Shown here in pieces: positions 7,760 through 16,333 of a stretch of 31,652 nt of DNA. Made by a program: the position numbers and the translations under genes. Source of the stretch: Bacteriovoracaceae bacterium. GTDB lineage: Bacteria > Bdellovibrionota > Bacteriovoracia > Bacteriovoracales > Bacteriovoracaceae. Where the stretch lies: assembly GCA_023146355.1 (NCBI GenBank), contig JAGLCH010000276.1, forward strand, positions 1 to 31,652, read 5' to 3'. Each line of letters begins with the position of its first letter. Positions within the stretch are counted from its first letter, which is position 1. The notes under the pieces are model-generated. The model searched no databases. It was not told where the DNA came from and saw only the letters and a list, made by a program, of their open reading frames with translations.

Positions 7760-9187
7760 ATGAACGACCAATACAAAGCAACTGATTACAAGTATGGATT
7801 TGTAACAGACATTGAAACAGAAGAGTTCCCCAAGGGACTTAGTGAAGAGATTGTTCGTATGATCTCAGCAAAAAAGAATGAACCGGAATGGCTCTTAGAA
7901 TTTAGACTTAAGGCATACCGTTACTGGCTTACCCTTGAACATCCAAAGTGGGCAAAACTTAGTTTTCCTCCTGTGGATTTTCAAGGACTACGCTACTATT
8001 CTGCGCCAAAAGTAGTAGAGAAAAAAGAATCCTTAGACGAGGTTGATCCAGAGCTTTTGGAAACATTTGCAAGACTTGGAATTCCTCTAGGGGAACAAAA
8101 ATCCCTTGCGGGCGTTGCTGTTGACGCTGTATTTGACTCTGTATCAGTTAAGACAACTCACCAGGAGGAACTTGAAAAAGTCGGTGTTATCTTCTGCTCT
8201 TTCTCCGAGGCAGTTCACAATCATCCTGAACTTGTAAAAAAATATCTTGGAACTGTTGTTCCACAAAGTGATAACTACTATGCAGCATTAAACTGCGCAG
8301 TATTTAGTGATGGGTCGTTCTGCTACATCCCCAAAGGTGTTGAATGTCCAATGGATCTTTCAACCTACTTCCGAATTAACTCATCAGGGACAGGTCAGTT
8401 TGAAAGAACACTCATCATTGCAGATGAAGGGGCCAAAGTTAATTACCTAGAAGGCTGTACTGCTCCCCAGCGAGATGAAAATCAACTCCATGCCGCGATT
8501 GTTGAGCTTGTCGCTCTTGACGACGCTAGCATTAAATATTCCACCGTTCAAAACTGGTACGCTGGCGATAAAAATGGGATAGGGGGAATTTACAATTTTG
8601 TAACAAAGCGTGGAAAGTGTCTTGGTAGAAACTCAAAAATATCATGGACTCAAGTAGAAGCAGGATCTGCAATTACCTGGAAATATCCATCATGCCTACT
8701 TATTGGAGATGGATCACAAGGTGAGTTCTACTCTGTTGCTCTTACAAATAATAAGATGCAAGCAGATACTGGAACAAAGATGATTCACATCGGTAAAAAC
8801 ACAAAATCCACAATTATATCGAAAGGTATCTCGGCAGAAGAATCAGAAAATAACTACCGTGGCCTTGTAAAGATCATGCCCAGTGCAAGTGGCGCACGAA
8901 ATTACTCTCAGTGTGACTCAATGCTGGTTGGGGATAAATGTAGTGCGAATACATTTCCCTACTTAGAAATGAAAAATAGTACCGCCATTGTTGAGCATGA
9001 GGCATCAACGTCAAAGATCAATGCAGATCAACTGTTCTACCTACAAAGTAGAGGAATAGATCCTGAGAAATGTATATCAATGATTGTTAATGGCTTTTGT
9101 AGTGAAGTATTCAAAAAGCTCCCATTGGAGTTTTCTGTTGAGGCCGTAAAGTTACTAGAAATGAAATTAGAAAACTCAGTTGGATAA
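7760..9187 (+). CDS. sufB: Fe-S cluster assembly scaffold subunit SufB
   Basis: SufB is the scaffold subunit of the cytoplasmic SufBC2D complex, where Fe-S clusters are built. The protein has 475 residues, close to the usual 470-495, and the typical N-terminus with WLLEFRLKAYRYW. The C-terminal beta-helix region holds QCDSMLVGDKCSANTFPYLEM with C385, equivalent to the sulfur-accepting C405 of E. coli SufB, and EHEAS with H413 and E414, matching cluster-assembly residues H433 and E434. The ATG immediately follows the regulator's stop and is served by GAGG at 7751-7754. sufC follows after 9 bases. Confidence 0.97.
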   Translation: MNDQYKATDYKYGFVTDIETEEFPKGLSEEIVRMISAKKNEPEWLLEFRLKAYRYWLTLEHPKWAKLSFPPVDFQGLRYYSAPKVVEKKESLDEVDPELLETFARLGIPLGEQKSLAGVAVDAVFDSVSVKTTHQEELEKVGVIFCSFSEAVHNHPELVKKYLGTVVPQSDNYYAALNCAVFSDGSFCYIPKGVECPMDLSTYFRINSSGTGQFERTLIIADEGAKVNYLEGCTAPQRDENQLHAAIVELVALDDASIKYSTVQNWYAGDKNGIGGIYNFVTKRGKCLGRNSKISWTQVEAGSAITWKYPSCLLIGDGSQGEFYSVALTNNKMQADTGTKMIHIGKNTKSTIISKGISAEESENNYRGLVKIMPSASGARNYSQCDSMLVGDKCSANTFPYLEMKNSTAIVEHEASTSKINADQLFYLQSRGIDPEKCISMIVNGFCSEVFKKLPLEFSVEAVKLLEMKLENSVG

Positions 9188-9196
9188 GAGGTAAAT

Positions 9197-9946
9197 ATGT
9201 TAGAAGTTAAAAATCTGCACGCAAAGATTGAAGATAACGAGATCCTAAAAGGTCTTAACATCACAGTAAACCCCGGTGAAGTTCATGCTATTATGGGACC
9301 AAATGGTTCAGGAAAGAGTACTCTTTCAAAAATAATAGCAGGTCACCCATCATTCGAAGTAACCGAAGGAACAGTAAGTTATGAAATGGATGGGGAGATG
9401 AAAAATCTTCTTGAACTTGAGCCATATGAAAGAGCACGAGAGGGTATTTTTCTAAGCTTTCAGTACCCAATTGAAGTTCCAGGTGTATCAAATATCGATT
9501 TCCTAAGAGAATCATTTAATTCAATTTGTGTTCATCAGGGTGCCGACCCAATGGACGAGGATGAGTTTAAAGATTTCCTAAAACCAAAACTTGAGCTTCT
9601 AGAAATGAAAGATCTGTTTCTAAAAAGATCAGTAAATGAAGGTTTTTCTGGTGGAGAAAAAAAGAAGAATGAAATTCTTCAAATGGCAGTAATAAATCCA
9701 CGCCTGGCACTCCTCGATGAAACCGATTCAGGTCTTGATATCGATGCATTAAGAATTGTTGCAAAAGGTGTTAATACAATTAGAAATGAGAACAATGCAG
9801 TTATTCTTGTGACTCACTACCAACGACTTCTCGACTATATTGTTCCAGACTTCATTCATGTTCTTCACAACGGACAGATAATTAAGTCTGGTGGAAAAGA
9901 GCTGGCAATAGAGCTAGAAGAGAAAGGCTACGACTGGTTAAAGTAA
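9197..9946 (+). CDS. sufC: Fe-S cluster assembly ATPase SufC
   Basis: SufC is the ABC-type ATPase of the SufBCD complex; its ATP-driven dimerisation reshapes SufB and SufD to open the assembly site. The 249-residue protein shows Walker A GPNGSGKST (34-42), the SufC-type signature SGGEKKKNE (151-159), Walker B LALLDETDSGLD with D174-E175, and the H-loop histidine H207. The KKNE variation after SGGE is characteristic of SufC among ABC proteins. There is no membrane part. AGAGG lies about 5 bases before the ATG. Confidence 0.97.
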   Translation: MLEVKNLHAKIEDNEILKGLNITVNPGEVHAIMGPNGSGKSTLSKIIAGHPSFEVTEGTVSYEMDGEMKNLLELEPYERAREGIFLSFQYPIEVPGVSNIDFLRESFNSICVHQGADPMDEDEFKDFLKPKLELLEMKDLFLKRSVNEGFSGGEKKKNEILQMAVINPRLALLDETDSGLDIDALRIVAKGVNTIRNENNAVILVTHYQRLLDYIVPDFIHVLHNGQIIKSGGKELAIELEEKGYDWLK

Positions 9947-9957
9947 TAGAGGAAATT

Positions 9958-11295
9958 ATGATTGATCCAACAGTATATATAAAAAACTATCTAGTTCAAG
10001 AGACTAAGGCCTATCATGAGACACTGATAGGCAATAGCGATCTCTACAATGGGATGAGACTTGCACTCGCAAACTTTGAAAGGACAGGTCTTCCAGACAG
10101 AAAAAATGAAAAATGGAAGTACACCCCTATCAGCTCTAAAATGATTCCACATAGAATTGGTACTGCCCCAGAGATTAAGGCATCTAAAGAAGATATTGAG
10201 CCATTCCTTTTACGGGAAGGATTCAAAATTGTCTTCATCAATGGACACTTTGATTCTGAAGGCTCAGTTTTACCAAAGAACGTTACTCTGACTCATATTT
10301 CGACGAATAAGAATGATGATGTACGAAGAGATCAACTCCAAGAGGTAATCAAAACAGATCCAAGTGACCCATTTGAGAATCTAAATGTTGCGGGACTTCA
10401 CGAAGCATACGTAATGGAGATTGAACCAAATCAATTCGTTGATACTCCAATTTCGATCCTTCACCTTACAAGTCACCACGCAAAAGAATATGGAATCAAC
10501 ACCCGCCTTGTGGTTCGCGCAAAGAGATTTGCACGAGCAACAATTATGGAATCTTTTGGACATTTTGGAGAGGGAGAACCTGTTTATATGGTGAATTCCT
10601 ATACTGACTTCGACCTAGAAGAAGGTGCCTATATTGAGCACGTAAAAAACCAAAGAGATTCACTCAATGCTGTTCATGTTGGAAAACTCAAGGCAAATGT
10701 TGCGAAATACGCCTATTTCAACTCCTTCAGTTTCACAACTGGCGGTAAAGTTTCTCGAAATAATATCGAGATCAACCTAAATGACACTGAGGCGACCGCT
10801 TCTGTAAATGGCCTTTTCTCTATTAAAGAAGACCAGCACTGCGACAATGATTGTGAAATCCACCACAATGCACCAATGTCACACAGCGAACAACTTTTCA
10901 AAGGAGTTGCTTCTGCAAATGGTCACGGTGTATTTACGGGGAAAATTGTGATGCACAGAAATGCGCAGCAATGTACTTCATCTCAGCTTAGCAGAAATAT
11001 GCTACTGAGTCATGATGCCGTTATTGATGCAAGACCTCAACTTGAGATCTACGCTGATGATGTAAAGGCATCACACGGGGCCACTGTTGGTCGTATTAAC
11101 GATGACGAGATGTTTTACCTACAGACTAGAGGTATTCCAAAACCAAAGGCAGAAAAACTGCTCTGTAAAGCATTTGCAAAGGATGCGCTTCAAAAGATTA
11201 AGTCAGACCTTGTGAAAGAGAAACTTTATGAAGCTCTCGACAAGCGCCTTGATTATTGCCTTAACTGCGAACTAAGGTTATGTGATGAAGATTAA
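9958..11295 (+). CDS. sufD: Fe-S cluster assembly subunit SufD
   Basis: SufD is the SufB paralogue that completes the SufBC2D scaffold and is linked to iron entry. The protein has 445 residues. The N-terminal motif RKNEKWKYTP (48-57) is typical, and the beta-helix ends with QLEIYADDVKASHGATVG, where H373 matches the essential H360 of E. coli SufD. GAGGAA precedes the ATG. Unusually, the extreme C-terminus is YCLNCELRLCDED, giving a CxxCxxxxC cluster (C434, C437, C442) that I do not recall as a general SufD trait. The last 11 bases overlap sufS. Confidence 0.95.
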   Translation: MIDPTVYIKNYLVQETKAYHETLIGNSDLYNGMRLALANFERTGLPDRKNEKWKYTPISSKMIPHRIGTAPEIKASKEDIEPFLLREGFKIVFINGHFDSEGSVLPKNVTLTHISTNKNDDVRRDQLQEVIKTDPSDPFENLNVAGLHEAYVMEIEPNQFVDTPISILHLTSHHAKEYGINTRLVVRAKRFARATIMESFGHFGEGEPVYMVNSYTDFDLEEGAYIEHVKNQRDSLNAVHVGKLKANVAKYAYFNSFSFTTGGKVSRNNIEINLNDTEATASVNGLFSIKEDQHCDNDCEIHHNAPMSHSEQLFKGVASANGHGVFTGKIVMHRNAQQCTSSQLSRNMLLSHDAVIDARPQLEIYADDVKASHGATVGRINDDEMFYLQTRGIPKPKAEKLLCKAFAKDALQKIKSDLVKEKLYEALDKRLDYCLNCELRLCDED

Positions 11296-12502
11296 CCCTG
11301 CTCTGATTCAAAAAGACTTTCCAGAAATTGGAAGAAAAATCAGAAAAAAAACCCTAACTTATCTAGACAGTGCTGCATCAACATTAAAAGTTCAATCTGT
11401 GATTAATGCAGTAAATAAACACTATACGCAAGATGCTGCCAATATTCATAGAGGCGTACACTACCTCAGTGAACAAGGAACAATTCAATATGAAGAGACA
11501 AGAGATGTCATCCAGAACTTCATTGGAGCAAAAGAACGGCACGAAATAATTTTCACTAAAGGTACAACTGAATCGATTAATCTCGTAGCGTTTTCATTTG
11601 GGGAAAAATTCATTGAAAAGAATGATGTTATTCTAATCTCAGAGATGGAACATCACTCAAACATTGTACCTTGGCAGCTTATGGCCGAGAGAAAAGGCGC
11701 CATAGTAAAAGCAATTCCAATTGACGATAATGGCGACCTCATCATTGAAGAGTATAAGAAACTATTAACGCCAAAAGTTAAGTTAGTTTCGGTGGCCCAT
11801 GTTTCCAATGCACTTGGAACCATTAATCCAATAGAAGAGATGATTAAGCTTGCACACATTAACGGTAGTAAGTTTTTAGTAGATGCGGCCCAGTCTGCAT
11901 CTCATCTTACGATAGATGTTCAAAAGCTCGACTGTGACTTTCTAGTCTTTTCTGCCCATAAGATGTTTGGCCCAACAGGAGTTGGTGTACTTTACGGAAA
12001 AGAGAAGCTACTCAATGCAATGCCCCCTTACCAAGGTGGTGGAGATATGATTGATGTTGTCACCATTGAAAAAACAACATTTAATACTCTCCCTCATAAA
12101 TTTGAAGCGGGAACTCCAAATATTGCAGGAGTAATTGCTTTTAAGGAGGCGCTCAATTACATCAGCGCCTTAGGTCTCGATCAAATTGATGCCTATGAAC
12201 ATGAATTACTAAATCATGCGACTAAACTCATGAGTCAGGTCGTAGGGCTAAAGATCATAGGCACTGCAAAGAAAAAATCTGCAGTAATATCATTTATGAT
12301 TGACGGTGCCCATCCTCATGACCTTGGAACACTCTTAGATCAACAGGGGATTGCAATTCGCACAGGCCATCACTGCACTCAACCGCTGATGAAGCGCTTG
12401 GGAGTTTCGGCTACAGCACGTGTAAGCTTCAGTATTTATAACACAAAAGAGGATATTGAAATTCTAGTTGCAGGTCTAAATAAAGCAAAGGAATTCTTGT
12501 AG
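11285..12502 (+). CDS. sufS: Cysteine desulfurase SufS
   Basis: SufS is a PLP enzyme that takes sulfur from cysteine as a persulfide and feeds the Suf scaffold. Counted from the ATG at 11285 it has 405 residues, with the PLP lysine K226 in SAHKMFGPTG and the persulfide cysteine C364 in RTGHHCTQPL, both at the same positions as in E. coli SufS. The cofactor-stacking histidine lies in EMEHHSN. The ATG is preferred because AAGG lies 7 bases upstream; a GTG three bases earlier is also possible. The gene overlaps sufD. Its usual partner, SufE or SufU, is not encoded in the operon. Confidence 0.96.
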   Translation: MKINPALIQKDFPEIGRKIRKKTLTYLDSAASTLKVQSVINAVNKHYTQDAANIHRGVHYLSEQGTIQYEETRDVIQNFIGAKERHEIIFTKGTTESINLVAFSFGEKFIEKNDVILISEMEHHSNIVPWQLMAERKGAIVKAIPIDDNGDLIIEEYKKLLTPKVKLVSVAHVSNALGTINPIEEMIKLAHINGSKFLVDAAQSASHLTIDVQKLDCDFLVFSAHKMFGPTGVGVLYGKEKLLNAMPPYQGGGDMIDVVTIEKTTFNTLPHKFEAGTPNIAGVIAFKEALNYISALGLDQIDAYEHELLNHATKLMSQVVGLKIIGTAKKKSAVISFMIDGAHPHDLGTLLDQQGIAIRTGHHCTQPLMKRLGVSATARVSFSIYNTKEDIEILVAGLNKAKEFL

Positions 12503-12510
12503 GAACTAAT

Positions 12511-13059
12511 ATGGAAATTAAAGTACAGACAACACCAAACCCAAATTCGAAAAAATTCATTATCTCCCAGATAATTAATAACGGAGAAAAAGTAACTTTC
12601 GCATCTCCTGAAGAGGCAAGAGGAATACAACTTCCACTGGCCATATTTACTTGTATAGGTGTGAAGAAAATAGCAATGTTTGGGAATACAGTCACCATCA
12701 CCAAGGCACACTCTGCTGATTGGGATATAGTTGAAGATGAAGTAATAGAAGCTATATCTTTGAAAATTAATGAGCATAACCCAGGTTTTGAAGTGGCAAC
12801 AGACACTCCAAAAGAAGTTTATGATTCACCAGAGATGGAGAGGCTTGCAGTTATTGTGGATAAGGATATTCGCCCTATCATGCAAGCAGATGGCGGAGAT
12901 ATTCAACTTTTAAAGTATGATACTATTTCAAAAATACTATTTGTCTCATTCGAAGGTAACTGTGGAAGTTGCGCCAGTGCAACTGACGGTACCCTGGCAG
13001 GGATAAAAAACATTCTTGAAATGAAGTTTGACGAAGATATAAAAGTCTACAAAACCTAA
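12511..13059 (+). CDS. Nfu-type Fe-S carrier (Nfu_N plus NifU C-terminal domain)
   Basis: The 182-residue protein has two parts. Residues 1-90 form an Nfu N-terminal domain, recognised by the opening QTTPNPNSKKF. Residues 105-182 form a NifU-like domain with DGGDI (127-131) and the cluster-binding C151-G-S-C154 in EGNCGSCASA. Proteins of this kind receive Fe-S clusters from a scaffold and pass them to client enzymes. Two subunits normally bridge one cluster through the CxxC. It closes the operon, 8 bases after sufS and with an AGGAAC ribosome site. It is not the SufU/IscU scaffold, whose three-cysteine pattern is absent. Its stop overlaps that of the convergent transporter gene. Confidence 0.93.
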   Translation: MEIKVQTTPNPNSKKFIISQIINNGEKVTFASPEEARGIQLPLAIFTCIGVKKIAMFGNTVTITKAHSADWDIVEDEVIEAISLKINEHNPGFEVATDTPKEVYDSPEMERLAVIVDKDIRPIMQADGGDIQLLKYDTISKILFVSFEGNCGSCASATDGTLAGIKNILEMKFDEDIKVYKT

Positions 13060-13940
13060 ACGATCCTTCTGTTTACCAGCGGCAGTAAAGCAATTGAAAA
13101 CATCACAAGTATTGCCCCGATAGTATTCATTGGGGTCAAGCTTTCTCCTAGTATCCAATACCCAAAGATAGCAGCAAATGGACTTTCAAGTAGAAAGACC
13201 AGAGCAACCACATGGGGAGTAATTGTTTTTTGAGAGTGAACCTGAATTGAAAAGGCGATAATAGAAGAGAAAATACTCAAAAAGATTAGGCCGCTTAAAG
13301 CCGAGGGAACAAATAGAGTATCCCACTGCAAAAGAGGTGCAAATGATACAGGACCGCCCCAAATGGCAGCAACTACAAGTCCCATAATCCCCATGTAAAA
13401 GCACTGTAAGAGATTGAACTCAAGAGCGGAGGTAAGATGTTTAGATATTTTATCAACATAAACGATGTGAAAAGAAAATAAAATCGCACATAGAAAGGTA
13501 TAGAAATCGCCAATATTGAAGTTTTCAACTTTCAAGTCACACATTAGACCAATGCCCATCATGGCCAATAAAACCAATATCCAAAATCTATAATTATACT
13601 TTGTTTTATAAAAAATCATCATTAGCACGGGGGTGAACAATGCATAGAAAATTGTAATAAACCCATTCTTGGCCACAGTCGTATAATTGAGCCCAACAAT
13701 TTGTAAAAACATTGAGCTAAAAAGAATAACTGAAGCGATAAGGCCAAATCGTAAATATTGTCCGCTTTGTCTATGTGTCTTGTAAAAAAAGAGGATAGGA
13801 GTTGCAATGACTGCAGCAAGAATATACCGCAAAGAGTTTGCCCAAAGTGGAGAATATGAGTCAAGTAACCAACGACTAGCAACAAATCCAAGGCCCCAAA
13901 TAGCAGTAGCAAAGATTAAAAGTAATGCATTAGAAAACAT
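13056..13940 (-). CDS. EamA/DMT-family membrane transporter
   Basis: A 294-residue integral membrane protein has about ten hydrophobic segments arranged as two EamA repeats, the usual plan of drug/metabolite transporters. The first repeat opens with ALLLIFATAIWGLGFVASRWLL and has SPLWANSLRYILAA. The second ends with ALVFLLESPFAAIFGYWILGESLTPMNTIGAILVMFSI, a pattern shared by most of the superfamily. Such proteins export metabolites or amino acids across the inner membrane; the substrate cannot be predicted. The ATG follows GAGGAA by a few bases. It diverges from the adenylate cyclase gene and converges on nfu with a 4-base overlap, leaving no space for a separate terminator. Confidence 0.92.
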   Translation of the reverse strand: MFSNALLLIFATAIWGLGFVASRWLLDSYSPLWANSLRYILAAVIATPILFFYKTHRQSGQYLRFGLIASVILFSSMFLQIVGLNYTTVAKNGFITIFYALFTPVLMMIFYKTKYNYRFWILVLLAMMGIGLMCDLKVENFNIGDFYTFLCAILFSFHIVYVDKISKHLTSALEFNLLQCFYMGIMGLVVAAIWGGPVSFAPLLQWDTLFVPSALSGLIFLSIFSSIIAFSIQVHSQKTITPHVVALVFLLESPFAAIFGYWILGESLTPMNTIGAILVMFSIALLPLVNRRIV

Positions 13941-13974
13941 TTATTCCTCATATTTTAATTTAGGCCATCAACCT

Positions 13975-14001
13975 TATATTACGAAAAGATATTGTAATAT
14001 A
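13975..14001. promoter_or_regulatory. Inverted repeat in the transporter/cyclase divergent promoter
   Basis: TATATTAC (13975-13982) and GTAATATA (13994-14001) form a perfect 8-bp inverted repeat with an 11-base spacer. It lies 26 bases before the cyclase ATG and 35 bases upstream of the transporter start. The half-site centres are about two helical turns apart (19 bp), which would suit a dimeric repressor. It is AT-rich, so it may simply contain promoter -10 elements. Confidence 0.35.
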
Positions 14002-14027
14002 TCAAACAGGACACCAGAGGTCTAAGC

Positions 14028-16253
14028 ATGCTTAATAAAATCATTCGCATCATTGGGATATTTCTAATTGTCTCAATATCCACAATTAGCGTTTTCCTCT
14101 CAGTGACTGAAAGAGACCTCGCAGGCTTCTCTGAGAACGAATGGATGTCTCTTCCTTCATTTTTTGAAGACAGGTTTTTCGACTTTCGAGTAAGCAAAAC
14201 TCTCGACGATAGAAAAGATCCAAATATTGTATTAGTAAAAATCGACGATAAATCTCTTAAGTCCATCGGCAGATGGCCGTGGACTAGAACCGTATGGGCA
14301 GATGTCATTGACAAGCTAGGTGATTACGGAGCAAAAGTTGTGGCCTTTGATGTTTTCTTTTCGGAACCAGAACGTGCTTGTACTGGAGTATCCCCTGATG
14401 TCACTCTAGGTGAGTCAATCAAGCGCTTTCAATCCGTTGAAGGAAAAAAAGTAATTCTCCCCTATTCTCTCAATACCCAAGGAACTGATTTTTTCAAAGA
14501 ACTTCCAGAATCTCTCTATAATGTTCTAGTTGATACCAAGCAAGATGAAGATCTCAACCTCTATCCTAACCTTGTCTCAAAAACAGTTTGGCCAGTCGAC
14601 GAACTCGTAAATTCAGAAGCACTGCTAGGGCATATTGAGGCCGAAGCTGATGTTGACGGTGTTTTTCGACACATTCCCATCATCGCTAATGTTGACGAGC
14701 TCTACCTACCCTCCTACGCTCTACTCTCCTATCAGGCCTTTACAGGGAAGGATACTAGTTTTGAGTTTCTCAACATTGGAGATTCAAAGCTAAAGATCAA
14801 TGGATCAGAACTTCCTGTAAATTTTAGAGGTGAAGTAAAAGTTAGGTGGCTAGGCAATGAAAAAAACTTCTTTGACTTAAGTATTTCAGACCTTCTGAAG
14901 GGTGACTCAACAAACAAGGAATTAAAAAAATTATTAAAAGATAAGCTCGTATTCATTGCATCGACATCATATGGTGCTCACGACTTGAGAAATACTCCAG
15001 TAGATGCCATGCTACCCGGAGTATACATGCACATGAATATTGCCCATATGTTAATGGAAGAGCATTATTACCAACCAGCATCTGAGTCCACAAAGATATC
15101 ATGGATTCTGCTCATTACGATTACCAGTATTATTCTATTGATTCAACTATTTCACAATGCGATATTGGATCTTATCGCAGTTCTTTTACTTGCTGGCGGA
15201 TCATATCTTTTGGACACATACTATTTAATACCTAAAGGCTATGAGGTTAGGCTTTTCTTCTGCCTCTTCTCCGTTATTGCTTGCTATATGTGGACAACTT
15301 TTATTAATTTTTATCACTCCAACAAAGACAAGGCCTTTTTAAAGAATGCCTTCGGCAACTATATTTCTCCAGAGCTAATTGATCAGATGCACTCCAGTAA
15401 AGAACCTCCAAAACTCGGTGGAGATGTTGGTATTCTTACTGCTTATTTTACAGATATTCAGGGATTTTCGACCTTTTCAGAAAAACTCTCTGCTCCTAAG
15501 TTAGTTGAGCTATTGAATGAATATCTCACAGCGATGACAGATATTCTTCTAGAGGAAGGCGGAACCCTAGATAAGTATGAGGGAGATGCTATTATCGCCT
15601 TCTTTGGCGCTCCTATGCCCTTAGAAGACCATGCAACAAGAGCATGCCGAGTGGCAGTAAGAATGCAAAATGAGCTTCTCGTCCTTCGAAAGAAGTGGTT
15701 ATCAGAAGGAGATAAGTGGCCTCAGGTTGTCCATGATATGAAAATGAGAATTGGAATTAATTCTGGAGAAATTGTTACCGGAAATATGGGATCAAGAGAT
15801 CGAATGAACTACACGATGATGGGAGATTCAGTTAATCTTGCAGCTCGGCTCGAGGAAGCTGCCAAACAGTACGGAATTTTCAATCAGGTATCTGAATTCA
15901 CAAAGGCGATAGTAGAGGATAATTTCCTTTTCCGACAACTTGATACAATTCAGGTTGTAGGAAAGTCAGAGCCAGTTACAACTTTTGACCTTATGGATTT
16001 TTCAGATACGAGCGACGCATTCCTTCATGAACTAAAAGAAAAATTCGAAAAGGGAATTGAGCTGTATAAGTCACAAAAGTGGGACGAAGCGATTATGATT
16101 TTTGAAGATACCCTAAAGCTTGAGCATCAGCGGTTCCCTGAACTCACCGACCGGCCAAACCCTTCATTGATTTACTTAGAGCGCTGTGGTGCATTTAAGA
16201 AAACTCCCCCTCCATCTGATTGGAACGGTGTATTCACCCTTACTTCAAAGTAA
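14028..16253 (+). CDS. CHASE2-domain class III adenylate/guanylate cyclase
   Basis: This 741-residue membrane signalling enzyme makes cAMP (possibly cGMP). TM1 is at about 5-25. A periplasmic CHASE2 sensor covers about 45-350, with IDDKSLKSIGRWPW and AFDVFFSEPE. Three membrane helices follow between about 357 and 427, then a cytoplasmic class III cyclase domain (465-660). The metal aspartates D476 (FTDIQGFS) and D520 (KYEGDAIIAFFGAP), substrate lysine K516, and transition-state residues N603 and R607 (VNLAARLE) are all present, so it should be active. The C-terminus has one TPR-like repeat and an ending with PPPSDWNGVF, common in CHASE2 cyclases. AGAGG precedes the ATG. It ends at a hairpin shared with the convergent flavodiiron gene. 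The CHASE2 ligand is unknown. Confidence 0.95.
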   Translation: MLNKIIRIIGIFLIVSISTISVFLSVTERDLAGFSENEWMSLPSFFEDRFFDFRVSKTLDDRKDPNIVLVKIDDKSLKSIGRWPWTRTVWADVIDKLGDYGAKVVAFDVFFSEPERACTGVSPDVTLGESIKRFQSVEGKKVILPYSLNTQGTDFFKELPESLYNVLVDTKQDEDLNLYPNLVSKTVWPVDELVNSEALLGHIEAEADVDGVFRHIPIIANVDELYLPSYALLSYQAFTGKDTSFEFLNIGDSKLKINGSELPVNFRGEVKVRWLGNEKNFFDLSISDLLKGDSTNKELKKLLKDKLVFIASTSYGAHDLRNTPVDAMLPGVYMHMNIAHMLMEEHYYQPASESTKISWILLITITSIILLIQLFHNAILDLIAVLLLAGGSYLLDTYYLIPKGYEVRLFFCLFSVIACYMWTTFINFYHSNKDKAFLKNAFGNYISPELIDQMHSSKEPPKLGGDVGILTAYFTDIQGFSTFSEKLSAPKLVELLNEYLTAMTDILLEEGGTLDKYEGDAIIAFFGAPMPLEDHATRACRVAVRMQNELLVLRKKWLSEGDKWPQVVHDMKMRIGINSGEIVTGNMGSRDRMNYTMMGDSVNLAARLEEAAKQYGIFNQVSEFTKAIVEDNFLFRQLDTIQVVGKSEPVTTFDLMDFSDTSDAFLHELKEKFEKGIELYKSQKWDEAIMIFEDTLKLEHQRFPELTDRPNPSLIYLERCGAFKKTPPPSDWNGVFTLTSK

Positions 16254-16278
16254 GCTGTTGTAAAAAAATTGATAGTAA

Positions 16279-16316
16279 AAATAGAAAAGGAGACCAAATG
16301 ATCTCCTTTTCTATTT
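16279..16316. terminator. Bidirectional terminator between cyclase and flavodiiron genes
   Basis: A perfect 15-bp inverted repeat (16279-16293 with 16302-16316) has an 8-base loop and a core of GGAGA/TCTCC. A-rich sequence precedes it and T-rich sequence follows it, so it can end transcription from both sides. It lies 25 bases past the cyclase stop and 17 bases from the flavodiiron stop. Confidence 0.9.
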
Positions 16317-16333
16317 CAAATTTATTTTTTTAA

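Noticed and set aside
12429..12806. Two long minus-strand frames across the sufS/nfu junction.
   Set aside because: Both are antisense to well-recognised genes and have no family features.
12511..13059. SufU/IscU-type scaffold.
   Set aside because: The protein has an Nfu N-terminal domain and a single CxxC, not the three-cysteine scaffold pattern.
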